This document shows, piece by piece, positions 32,778-42,682 of a stretch of DNA of 64,000 nucleotides (positions within the stretch are counted from its first letter, which is position 1; every line of letters starts with the position of its first letter). Position numbers and translations under genes: made by a program. Origin of the DNA: Chloracidobacterium sp. (lineage in GTDB: Bacteria > Acidobacteriota > Blastocatellia > Pyrinomonadales > Pyrinomonadaceae); assembly GCA_016716365.1 (NCBI GenBank), contig JADJWM010000018.1, forward strand, positions 992,001-1,056,000, read 5' to 3'. The notes under the pieces were generated by a model. It searched no databases and was not told the origin of the DNA. It worked only from the letters and a program-made list of their open reading frames with translations.

Positions 32778-33806
32778 CTAGATCGTCGTTGTGACCTTTG
32801 TGAGCGAACGCGGCGCGTCCGGATCGAGTCCTTTCGCTTCGGAAAGATAAGCCGCAAACAACTGCGCCGGGATCGCGAAAGGTATCGGCGTCAGGATCTC
32901 ATCGACACCCTCCGCAACTCGCACGCTGCGTGTCGAGGCACCGGCGATCTCACCCGAATTCGTGATCGAAAGGCAATCCGCGTGAAGTTCCGAAAGCCGG
33001 CCGAGGAGGCCGATGCTGCTTTCTTTCGTGACTCCTTCCGGACCGAAGAGGATGACCGGGAACCGACGTTCGACGACCGCGAGCGGTCCGTGGAAAAAGT
33101 CGGCCGAGGAGAACCGCTCGGCCACCACGTAACAGGTCTCCATCAACTTCAGAGCCAATTCGTATGCGTTGCCGTAGTTCATTCCACGCCCGACCACGAC
33201 GCAGTTTTCCATGAATGAATACCTTAAGGCTGTTTGTTGAACTTCCTTGTGAAGTTCAAGTGCTTTCTCAGCCAGAAGCGGTATCTGTTGATAATGCAAG
33301 CGTTGGTCGCCGATCGCTGCTGCCAGCATGTAGAACTGCAGCATCTGCCCGGTGTAGGTCTTTGTGGCCGCCACCGACCTTTCCCGCCCTGCATGGATGA
33401 GGAGCGTCTCCGCGGCTATTTGGGCCATCGGCGAAGAGTCTTCATTCGTGATCGCGATAGTCAGAGCACCGGAAGCGTTGGCTGATTCAAGCACAAGGTT
33501 TATGTCGGCACCCTCGCCCGATTGCGAAACACCGATCACAAGGGCTCGCGAAAGCCGCAATTTGGCGCCGTATAAGGTGAACACCGACGGGGCCGAAAGG
33601 GAAACCGGTATTCCAGTCGTCAATTCGAGCAAATAGCGGCCAAAGAGTGCGGCATTGTCGGAACTTCCGCGTGCGACAAGGACGATCACGTCGATGTCCT
33701 TCTGACGCACGAAGTCACCGATCTTCGTTATCTTCTCTCGTTCGGCCGCAATGGTTCGTTCAAGGACCGACGGCTGTTCGAAGATCTCTTCCAGCATTAT
33801 CGACAT
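32778..33806 (-). CDS. SIS-domain sugar-phosphate isomerase/deaminase (GlmS C-half-like)
   Basis: 342 residues made of two SIS domains. The first has VLVARGSSDNAALFGRYLLE and VIGVSQSGEGADINLVLESA, the second has VVGRGMNYGNAYELALKLME and AERFSSADFFHGPLAVVE. This is the layout of GlmS without its glutaminase half, as in AgaS and NagB-II glucosamine-6-phosphate deaminases. It probably acts on an amino-sugar phosphate and may feed cell-wall or catabolic pools. It is convergent with the FHA-kinase, six bases apart. Confidence 0.88.
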   Translation of the reverse strand: MSIMLEEIFEQPSVLERTIAAEREKITKIGDFVRQKDIDVIVLVARGSSDNAALFGRYLLELTTGIPVSLSAPSVFTLYGAKLRLSRALVIGVSQSGEGADINLVLESANASGALTIAITNEDSSPMAQIAAETLLIHAGRERSVAATKTYTGQMLQFYMLAAAIGDQRLHYQQIPLLAEKALELHKEVQQTALRYSFMENCVVVGRGMNYGNAYELALKLMETCYVVAERFSSADFFHGPLAVVERRFPVILFGPEGVTKESSIGLLGRLSELHADCLSITNSGEIAGASTRSVRVAEGVDEILTPIPFAIPAQLFAAYLSEAKGLDPDAPRSLTKVTTTI

Positions 33807-33868
33807 ATATTTGAGAAAGGACTTTAAAAATACCTTCTAAACTACTGAAGAATATGCACTAAACTGAT

Positions 33869-34768
33869 CTAACACTCCACATGAACATCCTCTTCAGCGG
33901 GCGAGGCCGATTCTCGGCCGGCCTCATTTGCCATTTCCTTCAGGACAGAGTTTATCGCCCCACCCAACAGGATCGAAAGTCCGGTAAGAAACATCCAAAG
34001 CATTAAGATGATGACCGCACCGAGCGAACCGTAAGCTCGATTGTACGTGTTGAAATACTGCAGGTAGATCCGAAATCCGCCCGAGAATAGGATCCAGAGG
34101 AACATCGCCACAAGCGACCCAGGCGTTAACCAGAACCAATGAAATTTCTTGTGGCAGGGAAGCCAGCTATATATAACCTCAGTCGCGAACAGGAGCACAA
34201 CCAACAAAGCCGCCCAATGGATCACGCTCGAAGACGGGGAAGATGCCGCATCGAACCCGATCGAACCCAGAAGGTATTCTATTGAATTCAGGCCGGACGA
34301 AACGAGGATCAACGCCAGGGCCAGGAGCGCGATAAAAAGAAGCGTCAGTAACAGCGACTGCAATTTCGTGTTCCACCACGAACGGGTCTCGCGCAATTCA
34401 TACACGGCATTCAACGAACTTCTCAACGTATCGACCCCGGCCGATGCCGACCAAAGCGTGACGAAAATGCCGATAGTCAGTTTCCCGCCGCTGCTGGAAT
34501 CGATTATCTCGTCGAGTGTCTTGTGAACAAGTTCGTAAGCCGACGCGGGCATTATTCTGAACAGATAGCTGTATAGGTCGTTCTTCAGCCCTTCGGTCGT
34601 GCCCAGAACCAGGCCGGCAAGCGTAACGAGGAAGAGCAGAAGGGGAAAGAAAGCAAACGAGAAATAGAATGCGACCTGTGCCGCACGGTTGAAGATATCG
34701 GTAGCATCGGCCTTAGTGTAGAGCCGCTGGAAAAAATCCTTCCATTCGTTCAGGCCAAAGATCCTCAT
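33869..34768 (-). CDS. YihY/virulence factor BrkB family membrane protein
   Basis: 299 residues with six likely membrane segments. The family pattern is clear: AAQVAFYFSFAFFPLLLFLV near the start, SSGGKLTIGIFVTLWSASAG, LNAVYELRETRSWWNTKLQS, and the late FNTYNRAYGSLGAVIILMLW with GLSILLGGAINSVL. Family members were once called RNase BN; that is not supported now and their role is unknown. It begins directly at the end of the LURP-one gene, so the two are coupled. Confidence 0.92.
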   Translation of the reverse strand: MRIFGLNEWKDFFQRLYTKADATDIFNRAAQVAFYFSFAFFPLLLFLVTLAGLVLGTTEGLKNDLYSYLFRIMPASAYELVHKTLDEIIDSSSGGKLTIGIFVTLWSASAGVDTLRSSLNAVYELRETRSWWNTKLQSLLLTLLFIALLALALILVSSGLNSIEYLLGSIGFDAASSPSSSVIHWAALLVVLLFATEVIYSWLPCHKKFHWFWLTPGSLVAMFLWILFSGGFRIYLQYFNTYNRAYGSLGAVIILMLWMFLTGLSILLGGAINSVLKEMANEAGRESASPAEEDVHVEC

Positions 34769-35356
34769 TCATCCTCTTGACCTTTCAAGCAGCGCCATTG
34801 TCAGCGTGCCAAGCATAAGCAGCACCTCAGTCTTTTCGTCGGATTCCGCGTGCAATTCGAGCCTGAAGACGCCTTCAAAAAAGGCAGGCTGCTTTTCAAG
34901 TCGGGCGATCATCTTGCCGCGCTGGTCGGTGACGGCGTATGAAGGGTGGAGAAAATATCCGGTAAAGAGGCCGATCACTGGCAATTCACCGACCACCGAA
35001 TCGATCACCTTGACCCATCCGTTTTCCTCGTTGATCTTCATTACCGGGGAGCCGTTTTCGTCAAATATCTCGTAGTTGGCTCTCCAGATCGACCTCAATC
35101 CCTGACGTTTTATCGAACCCACCGGCCGCTCGCCTCCCGCTAGAAAGCTGTACCGAGCGGAAAAATCGATCATTCGGTCAGCCTTGATACTGTACGCGAC
35201 GGTGGCCTGGGATTCGTCAGTGAAAAGGTTAATGTGTTCCTTCAGCTTGAATAGGTTCTGCTTAACGTATCCGATCAGATTGCCGTCGGCATCGCGGACA
35301 TAGATCTGGCTTGCGATCGCGAGAAGTTTGAATGTAAAGGTGATCGGAAATTTCAA
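34769..35356 (-). CDS. LURP-one-related (tubby/scramblase-like fold) protein
   Basis: 195 residues from a TTG at 35356 that has AAGGAG seven bases upstream. The protein then starts MKFPITFTFKLLAIASQIYV, as in related proteins. An earlier TTG at 35422 has no ribosome site. The strand pattern IYVRDADGNLIGYVKQNLFK, YEIFDENGSPVMKINEENGW and YAVTDQRGKMIARLEKQPAF is that of the LURP-one family, a 12-strand barrel around a central helix related to tubby and phospholipid scramblases. It may bind lipid at the membrane; it is coupled to a YihY gene, which supports a membrane role. Confidence 0.8.
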   Translation of the reverse strand: MKFPITFTFKLLAIASQIYVRDADGNLIGYVKQNLFKLKEHINLFTDESQATVAYSIKADRMIDFSARYSFLAGGERPVGSIKRQGLRSIWRANYEIFDENGSPVMKINEENGWVKVIDSVVGELPVIGLFTGYFLHPSYAVTDQRGKMIARLEKQPAFFEGVFRLELHAESDEKTEVLLMLGTLTMALLERSRG

Positions 35357-35450
35357 TTTGCTGCTCCTTCGGACGGCGTCGATTTGATTGCGTCTTTTGA
35401 TTATTGTAACCGAATCGGGCAAACGCGGCCGTCTGAAGTCGAGGCGGCCG

Positions 35451-36572
35451 TCATGAATATCTGCGGAGCACCCGTTTCCCGATCCCGCAGGTTATCTCGT
35501 AGGAGATGGTCTCTGCCAGGGCCCCGAGGTCCTCGGCGGAAACGGCATTACCGCCCTGATGGCCCAGTACAACGACTTCGCTCCCAACCTCGGCCCCAGC
35601 TACATCGGTCAAGTCTATCGTCGTCCAGTCCATCGAGATCCGTCCGACAACGGGGGCGAAAGCTTCGTTCACCAGCACCCGCGCACGGTTCGAAAAACAA
35701 CGCCGGTAGCCGTCGTGGTATCCGATCGGAATGGTGCCGATAACGGAATCTCTCTCAGCGACAAAGGTTCGGCCGTAACCGATGCTGCTGCCCGCGGCGA
35801 CCTGCTTTATTTGCGCGATCCGCGTCGTTATCGACATCACGGGACGTACTTCAGGCATTGCGGCACCTGCCGGGATGATATCGCTCCCGACGCCATATAG
35901 CAGCCCGCCGATGCGTACCATGTCGACCCGTGAATCGCCGTAAACGACGGCCCCGGCCGAATTTGCCGTATGAAGAAGCGATGGTACAAGGCCCTTGGAT
36001 CGAAAGGCATTACTCGCAGCATGCAGCCGGCCGATCTGCTCCCGGGTGAATTCTTCCTGGGCAAGATCGTCTGCGACCGCGAACTGGCCCATCAGGCCCT
36101 CGACCTCGATATTTTCGAGCCGCGAAAGCTGTTCGGCAAATTCGGCAGCGTCTCCCGCGGGGATGCCGACGCGTCCCATACCGGTGTCGATCTTCACGTG
36201 GATCCGGGCCGTTTCGCCTCTGGCCGCAGCCGCACGGCCGATCGCATGTGCGTGTTCAATGTCGAAGACCGTCGGCGTGATCCGTTCATTCAAGAAAACG
36301 TCGGCCGTGTCTGGCCATACCCCGCCAAAGCTTAAGATAGGTGATTCGATCCCCGCCCTTCGGATCTCCACCGCTTCTTCGAGAAGGGCGACGCCAAACC
36401 AGTCGGCCCCTTCGGCGGCCAGACGGAGTGCACATTCGACTGCCCCGTGCCCATAGGCGTCCGCTTTCACGACCGCCATAAAACGCGGCCCGTCACCCAG
36501 AAAGGCCCGAATCGACCTGAAGTTGAACCCCAGGTTGTCCAGATCGATCTTTGCTATTGTCGGTCGTTCCAT
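35451..36572 (-). CDS. alr: Alanine racemase
   Basis: 373 residues, full length. It makes D-alanine for peptidoglycan with PLP. FMAVVKADAYGHGAVE has the PLP-binding Lys, HVKIDTGMGRVGIPAGD and LHTANSAGAV line the barrel, and the C-terminal part holds IGYGRTFVAERDSVIGTIPI with the catalytic Tyr and VGRISMDWTTIDLTDV. It stands alone between palindromic spacer DNA and the LURP-one gene. It fits with the RodA/PBP cluster as a wall-synthesis gene, though it is not in that operon. Confidence 0.95.
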   Translation of the reverse strand: MERPTIAKIDLDNLGFNFRSIRAFLGDGPRFMAVVKADAYGHGAVECALRLAAEGADWFGVALLEEAVEIRRAGIESPILSFGGVWPDTADVFLNERITPTVFDIEHAHAIGRAAAARGETARIHVKIDTGMGRVGIPAGDAAEFAEQLSRLENIEVEGLMGQFAVADDLAQEEFTREQIGRLHAASNAFRSKGLVPSLLHTANSAGAVVYGDSRVDMVRIGGLLYGVGSDIIPAGAAMPEVRPVMSITTRIAQIKQVAAGSSIGYGRTFVAERDSVIGTIPIGYHDGYRRCFSNRARVLVNEAFAPVVGRISMDWTTIDLTDVAGAEVGSEVVVLGHQGGNAVSAEDLGALAETISYEITCGIGKRVLRRYS

Positions 36573-36639
36573 TTTGAAACTCTTAGGCAGGTATTGGACT
36601 ATTGTCGGCTGTAGGCCCCGATAAATGGTGGATGTAAAA

Positions 36640-36670
36640 CATTAAATGTCGAGACACCGACACTTAAAGT
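36640..36670. repeat. TTTAA-TGTCGG palindrome, copy 2
   Basis: TGTCG (36647-36651) and CGACA (36658-36662) form a hairpin flanked by ATTAAA and CTTAAAG. Read on the minus strand it matches copy 3 (63945-63978) closely: TTTAA, TGTCGG, four-base loop, CGACA, TTAATGTTTT. It lies between alr and the carboxylase gene. Confidence 0.5.
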
Positions 36671-36675
36671 ATTAC

Positions 36676-38238
36676 TTAAAGTGGAATGTTTCCGTGTTTC
36701 TTCTTTGGATTGGAATCGACCTTGTTTTTCAGCAGGCTTAGGGCCCGGATCAGCTTTGGCCGGGTCATCGCAGGCTCGATCACTTCATCGATAAAGCCAC
36801 GTTCGGCTGCAACATATGGATTCGCAAATTTCTCGACAAACTCGTTGACGATCTTCGCCCTCGTTTCTTCGGGATTCGTCGTGTCAGACAACTCTTTTCG
36901 ATATAGGATCCCAACGGCACCCTCGGCGCCCATAACCGCGATCTCGGCGGTCGGATAAGCAAAGTTGATATCGGTCCGGATATGTTTCGACGCCATCACA
37001 CAATAGGCCCCGCCGTACGCTTTCCGCGTGATCACCGTTATCTTCGGCACCGTTGCCTCGGCATATGCATATAGCAGCTTTGCGCCGTGGCGGATTATGC
37101 CCTGATGTTCCTGGTTCACGCCAGGCAAGAATCCCGGCACGTCCTCGAACGTGATGAGCGGGATGTTAAAGCAATCGCAGAAACGGACGAATCGCGCCGC
37201 CTTTACCGACGCGTCGATATCCAGTACGCCGGCGAGGAACGCGGGCTGGTTCGCAACGATACCCACCGAATTTCCGCCGAGCCGTGCGAACCCGACCACG
37301 ATATTCTGTGCGTAATGTTCCTGCACCTCGAAGAAATAGCCGTCATCAACGACCTTGTGGACGATATCCCGGATATCGTAAGGCTGGTTCGACGATTCCG
37401 GGACCAGGGTGTTCAACGACGGATCGGTCCGATCGGCCGGATCGTCGGTCGCCGCGAAGGGCGGGTCGTCCAGATTGTTCGAGGGGATGAATGAGAGCAG
37501 TTCGCGTGTGATCCGCAGCGCATGTTCGTCCGAGTCGGCGGCAAAGTGGGCCACGCCCGACTTGGAATTATGTGTCATGGCTCCACCCAGGCCATCCTTG
37601 GTCACCTCTTCGTGCGTTACCGTTCTGATCACGTCCGGGCCGGTGATGAACATATACGACGTGTCCTTCACCATAACGTTAAAGTCAGTGATAGCAGGGG
37701 AATAGACCGCCCCGCCGGCACAAGGGCCGAGTATGCAGCTGATCTGCGGCACGACGCCGCTGGCAAGCGTGTTTCGCAGGAAAATGTCGGCGTAACCGCC
37801 AAGGCTTACAACGCCTTCCTGGATCCGGGCACCGCCCGAATCGTTCAGCCCGACGACCGGAGCTCCGGTCTTCATGGCCAGGTCCATGACCTTGCAGATC
37901 TTCTCGGCGTGCGTCTCGGAGAGCGACCCGCCGAACACGGTAAAATCCTGCGCAAAAACAAACACCGGCCGCCCGTCAACTAGGCCATGGCCGGTCACGA
38001 CCCCATCGCCGGGGTACTTTTGCGAATCCAGGCCGAAATCGGTCGAGCGATGGACAACGAACTTGTCGAATTCTTCGAACGTGCCTTCGTCCAAAAAGAA
38101 ATCGATCCGCTCGCGGGCGGTCATCTTGCCTGAGGACCTCTGTTTCTCGATCCTTGCTTTTCCGCCGCCTTCCTCAGCAGCCTGGGACATTTCCCTGAGC
38201 CTCTCGAGCTTGTTCTGAATACGTGATCCCGGTTTCAT
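36676..38238 (-). CDS. pccB: Acyl-CoA carboxylase, carboxyltransferase (beta) subunit
   Basis: 520 residues, the normal size of propionyl/methylmalonyl-CoA carboxyltransferase subunits. It moves the carboxyl group from biotin to propionyl-CoA or acetyl-Co[99 protein letters not shown] and [15 protein letters not shown] are all classical. The biotin-carrier alpha subunit is not in the window. The exact acyl substrate cannot be read from the sequence, so pccB is a family-level symbol. Confidence 0.92.
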   Translation of the reverse strand: MKPGSRIQNKLERLREMSQAAEEGGGKARIEKQRSSGKMTARERIDFFLDEGTFEEFDKFVVHRSTDFGLDSQKYPGDGVVTGHGLVDGRPVFVFAQDFTVFGGSLSETHAEKICKVMDLAMKTGAPVVGLNDSGGARIQEGVVSLGGYADIFLRNTLASGVVPQISCILGPCAGGAVYSPAITDFNVMVKDTSYMFITGPDVIRTVTHEEVTKDGLGGAMTHNSKSGVAHFAADSDEHALRITRELLSFIPSNNLDDPPFAATDDPADRTDPSLNTLVPESSNQPYDIRDIVHKVVDDGYFFEVQEHYAQNIVVGFARLGGNSVGIVANQPAFLAGVLDIDASVKAARFVRFCDCFNIPLITFEDVPGFLPGVNQEHQGIIRHGAKLLYAYAEATVPKITVITRKAYGGAYCVMASKHIRTDINFAYPTAEIAVMGAEGAVGILYRKELSDTTNPEETRAKIVNEFVEKFANPYVAAERGFIDEVIEPAMTRPKLIRALSLLKNKVDSNPKKKHGNIPL

Positions 38239-38347
38239 AAATGTGAGTCAATTTTAACGTAATCACGAGGTTCTGCAAGCGTTGTCCCGTTTTGCACTAT
38301 TGGCGAGGTTCGCAACGAAGAACGGCTTTGTTTAGAATTAGCCGGGT

Positions 38348-39157
38348 ATGGAAGGCTTCGAGAAGGTCACCAGCAGGCAAAATCAAAATCTCGCGTACGT
38401 CAGGCGTGTCCGCGACGGCAAAGAACCCGGCCTCCTTTTCATTGAAGGCTCACGGCTCGCGGCCGAAGCATTCCGGTCGGGCATCGTGATCAAGATGTGT
38501 GTCGCTGGCGAGAAGTTTGCGGGATCGGCTGCCGCCGACGAAGTGCTAACGAAACTTCAGGGCCTCGACATCCCGCGATTCGCCGTGTCAGACCAGATCC
38601 TTGCTTCACTCGCCGACACGAAAAATCCGCAGGGGATCATCCTCGTCGCCGAGCGGCCAACGGGTGGTTTGGATGCGATCGCCGAGGCATGTTCGCGGGA
38701 GCCGACGCCGCTCTTTGTCTTCCTTGACCGCGTAAACGATCCATCGAATCTCGGTGCTGTTATGAGGACCGCCGAGGCCGCAGGTGCGGCAGGCCTGATC
38801 GTTTCCGACGGCTCGGCCGACGCATTCTCGCCGAAGGCGGTCAGGGCGTCCATGGGGTCGGCCTTCCGTTTGAAAACTTGGGAGAAAGCCCGGCTTGTCG
38901 ATGCTGTCGAATGGGCGAAGGGAAATGGAATGCTTGTTTTGGCGGCAGATGCCGGCGGCGACACGGCTTACACCGAGATCGACCTCACTCGGCCGGCAAT
39001 GCTGATCTTCGGTTCCGAGGCCCACGGGCTGGGCCCGGAAACCCGCGACCTTGCGGACATCGTGCTACGTATCCCGTTGATGAACGGCGTGGAGAGCCTG
39101 AATTTGGCGGTGTCGGCGGGCATCGTACTTTTTGAAGCGGCACGCCAACGCGGATAA
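38348..39157 (+). CDS. SpoU/TrmH-family RNA 2'-O-methyltransferase
   Basis: 269 residues. The first 100 residues form the substrate-binding domain (VRRVRDGKEPGLLFIEGSRL-like). The SPOUT knot follows: FVFLDRVNDPSNLGAVMRTA (motif 1), GSADAFSPKAVRASMGSAF, PAMLIFGSEAHGLGPE (motif 2) and LRIPLMNGVESLNLAVSAGI (motif 3), with all catalytic Arg, Asn and Ser residues. It methylates a ribose in rRNA or tRNA; the exact site is unknown. It is convergent with the PP2C gene, eight bases apart. Confidence 0.93.
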   Translation: MEGFEKVTSRQNQNLAYVRRVRDGKEPGLLFIEGSRLAAEAFRSGIVIKMCVAGEKFAGSAAADEVLTKLQGLDIPRFAVSDQILASLADTKNPQGIILVAERPTGGLDAIAEACSREPTPLFVFLDRVNDPSNLGAVMRTAEAAGAAGLIVSDGSADAFSPKAVRASMGSAFRLKTWEKARLVDAVEWAKGNGMLVLAADAGGDTAYTEIDLTRPAMLIFGSEAHGLGPETRDLADIVLRIPLMNGVESLNLAVSAGIVLFEAARQRG

Positions 39158-39165
39158 AAAGAACC

Positions 39166-40815
39166 CTACCGGGAACGGCCGCTTACGCCACTCGTATTCG
39201 CCGCACTGCTTGCACCGCCGCCGCCGGCAGAATTCGCAGAATTGCCGGCACCGCCGGGGACCACGCCCGGCCCTGTCTGCCTGAGAAATTGTTCGCGGGC
39301 CTGTTCGCTGTCCACTATTGCCAGGGCCATCGCGATCTCGTTCGCCATCGTCTTCACGTTCGAAGGCTCCTGCACTTGAGGAAGCAGGCGGTTCGCCTCT
39401 TCAAAAGCGCGTTTTGCCTCGACGTGCTTTCCTGTGAGGAGTAATGCCCGCCCTAGCCAGAAGTAATCGTCAGCTTCCTGCGGCGTCGCGGCATTTGCGT
39501 TAAGGTAGGCCGCCGGATCACGGTCGACGATGCGGCGCCGCTCTTCGAACGATGTCAGCGGGACGTCGTTGCTTCTTTGTTCGGTGAGGACCGGCACCTC
39601 GACTGGTGTTTGCAGCCATTTCGCGGCAAAATATCCGCCCGCACCGCCGAGCAAGATCCCGGCCAAGAGGGCACCCAATATCGCCGCAAAGCCGAAACCG
39701 CCGGTTCTTGTTTCGGAATCGGCCTGGTATGCCGACACCGACCCTAACGGTACCGCATCACCTTCGGGATAGGTCCTCTCTGGAGCAGCCAGGCCTTCCG
39801 CCTGCCCGTCCGCGGCGGACACGGCTTGATGATGCCCTTCGATCTCGATGGTATCTTCAAAGCTCGTTCCCGTGACAGCACCGGCGTCAGGCAGAGTGCC
39901 GTTCGCGTCATGGGCCGCGGTCGGGGTTCCATCGGCGGCTACGGCGGCCGGGCCCGGGTCAGTGGGGTATTCGTCCCAATGCTCACCTTCGGCACTCTCC
40001 CTGACGCCCGCGACGGTTTCCGTCTCTGAATCCGCGATCCCAAGGATATCCCCGTCGCCGTTCTCCGCGGGAAAACTCACTACCACCGCCGTCAGGTTAT
40101 CTTCGGCCCCACGTTCGAAGCAGAGTTCCTTCAAACGCAGGCAGATCTCGGCCGGCGGAAGTCCCGAGGCGAGCATTTGTTCGAGTTCCCCATCCGGAAC
40201 GTGGCGGGTTATCCCGTCCGAGCAGAGGAGGAAGGTTGTCGACGGGTGAACCAGCACGCATTTGATGTCGGGCTCGACCCCATATTCGGCACCGAGCGCC
40301 CGACTGATGACATTTCGGCTCGGGTGGGTCAATGCCTGTTCCGGCGTCATACGCCCGGCCCTCACTTCTTCCTCCACAACGGAGTGGTCATCAGTTTCAC
40401 GAAAAAGACGCCCGTGGCCGTCGCTACGGTATACCCTCGAGTCGCCGACGTGGGCAATGGTCGCGATGTCTCCGCTGACTTGAACCGCGGCGATGGTTGT
40501 GGCCATTGAAGACAGCTGAGGCAGGTCGCGGGACATCTGGTAGATCGCTTCGTTCGCACGCTCGAGAGCGATCCGCATCGTCTCTTCGGGGTCCGCATTT
40601 TCCTGCGCGTTTATGAACGCCTCGCCCAGGATCTCCACGGCCATCTGCGAGGCTACCTCGCCGGCCTGCGCTCCGCCGACGCCATCGGCTACGGCAAAGA
40701 GGCCGTACTGGGCCAGCTCGATGTACGAATCTTCGTTGTGCGGCCTGCTTTCATTGAGCCCGCGATCCGTAACTGCGGCCGACGTTAGCTGGGTTATGCC
40801 TGTGACTGATTCCAT
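39166..40815 (-). CDS. PP2C-family Ser/Thr protein phosphatase with membrane anchor
   Basis: 549 residues. The PP2C domain (about 10-250) has TDRGLNESRPHNEDSYI, FAVADGVGGAQAGEVAS, IAHVGDSRVYRSDG, LCSDGITRHVPDGE and RGAEDNLTAVVVSF, giving all metal-binding Asp residues. After an acidic linker a membrane segment (FAAILGALLAGILLGGAGGY) leads to an outer domain with a TPR-like helix pair (DYFWLGRALLLTGKHVEAKR). It ends in a Gly/Ala/Ser-rich tail. It removes phosphate from Ser/Thr and is the natural partner of the kinases here. It is the last gene of the FHA-PBP-RodA-PP2C group, like PstP in actinobacteria. Confidence 0.94.
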   Translation of the reverse strand: MESVTGITQLTSAAVTDRGLNESRPHNEDSYIELAQYGLFAVADGVGGAQAGEVASQMAVEILGEAFINAQENADPEETMRIALERANEAIYQMSRDLPQLSSMATTIAAVQVSGDIATIAHVGDSRVYRSDGHGRLFRETDDHSVVEEEVRAGRMTPEQALTHPSRNVISRALGAEYGVEPDIKCVLVHPSTTFLLCSDGITRHVPDGELEQMLASGLPPAEICLRLKELCFERGAEDNLTAVVVSFPAENGDGDILGIADSETETVAGVRESAEGEHWDEYPTDPGPAAVAADGTPTAAHDANGTLPDAGAVTGTSFEDTIEIEGHHQAVSAADGQAEGLAAPERTYPEGDAVPLGSVSAYQADSETRTGGFGFAAILGALLAGILLGGAGGYFAAKWLQTPVEVPVLTEQRSNDVPLTSFEERRRIVDRDPAAYLNANAATPQEADDYFWLGRALLLTGKHVEAKRAFEEANRLLPQVQEPSNVKTMANEIAMALAIVDSEQAREQFLRQTGPGVVPGGAGNSANSAGGGGASSAANTSGVSGRSR

Positions 40816-40892
40816 CTTAGTTTCTGCGGCCGGATCTCTAAACGGCCGTATTTATCGAAGAAGATCGGGTGAATGCCGATGAGCGGTCCCGG

Positions 40893-42566
40893 TTAAGGCA
40901 GCCGGCCTGCATTGATCGCGCCGCGGTCAAGAGCGTTCCTGTGCGAGAACGCCATCAGCATGCCAAGCATTGCAAAACTTGTTATCAGGGAAAAACCGCC
41001 GTGGCTGACGAACGGAAGTGTGATACCCGTCATCGGCAGCGCCCGCGTGATGCCGCCAATGTTAACGAGTGCCTGGAAGCCGATGAAAGCGGCCAGCCCG
41101 ACGCAGCAAAGCTTGCTGAACATGTCCCGAGAATCAAGTGCCGTGCGAACCCCGGCGCTTACCAATACGATCAGCGCCAAGGTTAGCAACAAACCCCCGA
41201 AAAGTCCAAGTTCTTCGGCCAATGCGGCAAAGATGTAATCCGAGTCCGCGACCGGGATCAGCTCGGGATAGCCGAGCCCAAGTCCTCGTCCCGTCATTCC
41301 GCCGGAGCTCAACCCGAACGTCGCCTGCGCGGGCTGGAACGCGAGTATGTCGAACCATGCGTCGACGTTTATGGTCCGCTGAAGCGCCGGATCTTCCTGC
41401 AAAAGCTGCGGGAGGTTCGGGTCTTTTTCGACAAGATCGGCGTAATAACGGTCGTAGTCGTCCTTCCACCACGGCGTTTCGGGCGTCGGCGGATTAAAGC
41501 CGTCAAGCCAAAGGTGAAACCTTTGTTGGATACGGTCCGGCAGGATCTTCTTTACCGGACTGGCCACCGTCGGTAAAAGAGGTATCTTCTCCTGCGTCTT
41601 CTCGGGCAGCGCGCCCACGACCAGGATCGAAACTACAAGAAGCACGCTGCCGACGAGAACGAACCTTTGCGAGAACCTGCGGACGGCGATCAAATAGAGC
41701 GTCGCGTAAACGCCGCTGAAGACCATCATCTGCCCGAAATCTTTCAGCACGAAGAACGGCACGAACGGCAGCACCGCCATAAAGACCAGCGGCACCACGT
41801 CCCGGGCTCGCGGCAGTCCCCAATACGTCCGTGCGAGGTTCTTGTAGAGCACGGCCAGGATCGCCGCAAAGCCTATCAGGAAGGGAACTTTGGCCGGCTC
41901 CCAGGGCGTCATGTTCCCGATCGACTTACCCGCCCGCGAGGTGATCGCGGCCAGTATCAACGGCCCCAGCGTAAGCAGTACCAACAGGAAACCGTTATTT
42001 TGCAGAAACTCGATGAACTTCTCCCGCCGGAACAGGATCATCACAAAGATCAGCCCGGCGATTCCCAAAAGCGGATTGACCGTCCGCCCGGAGCTGATCA
42101 CGCCGAAGAGGGAATCCTGGGCCGGCCGCGGCGTTTCTTTCGAAAGATCGACCGGTGATGGTGGCGTCGCCGGAAGTCCCATCATCTGCTTCTTCTCCGG
42201 CGAATAGTTCTCCTGGATATAGTGGAGCTGGAGCGTCTTGATCTTAGCCTGGCGGGCCTCGGCCTTGTCTCGTCGGGAGGTGTATTCGGGGTCACTGAAC
42301 AAACGGTACTGGACCGTCAGGCCGATCGAGAACAACAGCACGGCGGCCGTATAGATGGTCCAGCTTCCCTGGTAACGCATCACGCGTTTGATCACCACCG
42401 GCAGCCCTGCCAGCAATAACAGGAGCCCAATGTTCCTCGCTCCGTGATAGAACGAGGTCTCGTAGCCGCGGATCAGTGCGCCGTAATAGATGGCGTAATG
42501 GGCGATCGCCGCCAGGAAGACGATCAGCACGAGGATCAGAAAATGTGATGATGTTCGATTCTTCAA
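40893..42566 (-). CDS. rodA: FtsW/RodA/SpoVE-family peptidoglycan glycosyltransferase
   Basis: 557 residues, longer than typical RodA (about 400) because of a large outer loop. About 10-12 membrane segments. Family motifs: FVLKDFGQMMVFSGVYATLY with the conserved Asp-containing loop, QATFGLSSGGMTGRGLGLGY, FAALAEELGLFGGLLLTLAL, and the signature GITLPFVSHGGFSLITSFAM. It polymerises lipid II together with a class B PBP, and such a PBP gene lies directly upstream. RodA rather than FtsW is inferred from this pairing and the absence of division genes. Confidence 0.92.
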   Translation of the reverse strand: MKNRTSSHFLILVLIVFLAAIAHYAIYYGALIRGYETSFYHGARNIGLLLLLAGLPVVIKRVMRYQGSWTIYTAAVLLFSIGLTVQYRLFSDPEYTSRRDKAEARQAKIKTLQLHYIQENYSPEKKQMMGLPATPPSPVDLSKETPRPAQDSLFGVISSGRTVNPLLGIAGLIFVMILFRREKFIEFLQNNGFLLVLLTLGPLILAAITSRAGKSIGNMTPWEPAKVPFLIGFAAILAVLYKNLARTYWGLPRARDVVPLVFMAVLPFVPFFVLKDFGQMMVFSGVYATLYLIAVRRFSQRFVLVGSVLLVVSILVVGALPEKTQEKIPLLPTVASPVKKILPDRIQQRFHLWLDGFNPPTPETPWWKDDYDRYYADLVEKDPNLPQLLQEDPALQRTINVDAWFDILAFQPAQATFGLSSGGMTGRGLGLGYPELIPVADSDYIFAALAEELGLFGGLLLTLALIVLVSAGVRTALDSRDMFSKLCCVGLAAFIGFQALVNIGGITRALPMTGITLPFVSHGGFSLITSFAMLGMLMAFSHRNALDRGAINAGRLP

Positions 42567-42571
42567 TTCTC

Positions 42572-42676
42572 TCGTTCGACAGGCTTTCCAGCCTGTCGAC
42601 TCTCACTATTTGATCGGGCCAGGTTGTCCGAATGGCCCGCATAACCCCGGCAACAACAGGCTGGAAAGCCCGTTGT
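42572..42676. repeat. Palindromic repeat pair between the PBP and RodA genes
   Basis: TCGACAGGCTTTCCAGCCTGTCGA near 42578-42600 is a perfect hairpin unit (arms TCGACAGGCT and AGCCTGTCGA). A second unit with the inverted core CAACAGGCTGGAAAGCCCGTTG lies near 42650-42672. The two sit in opposite orientation about 50 bases apart in the 116-base gap between the PBP stop and the RodA start. This looks like a REP-type bipartite element. Confidence 0.65.
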
Positions 42677-42682
42677 ACAGGT

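Noticed and set aside
42572..42676. Possible CRISPR-like repeats
   Set aside because: Only two palindromic units in opposite orientation, with no regular spacer series.
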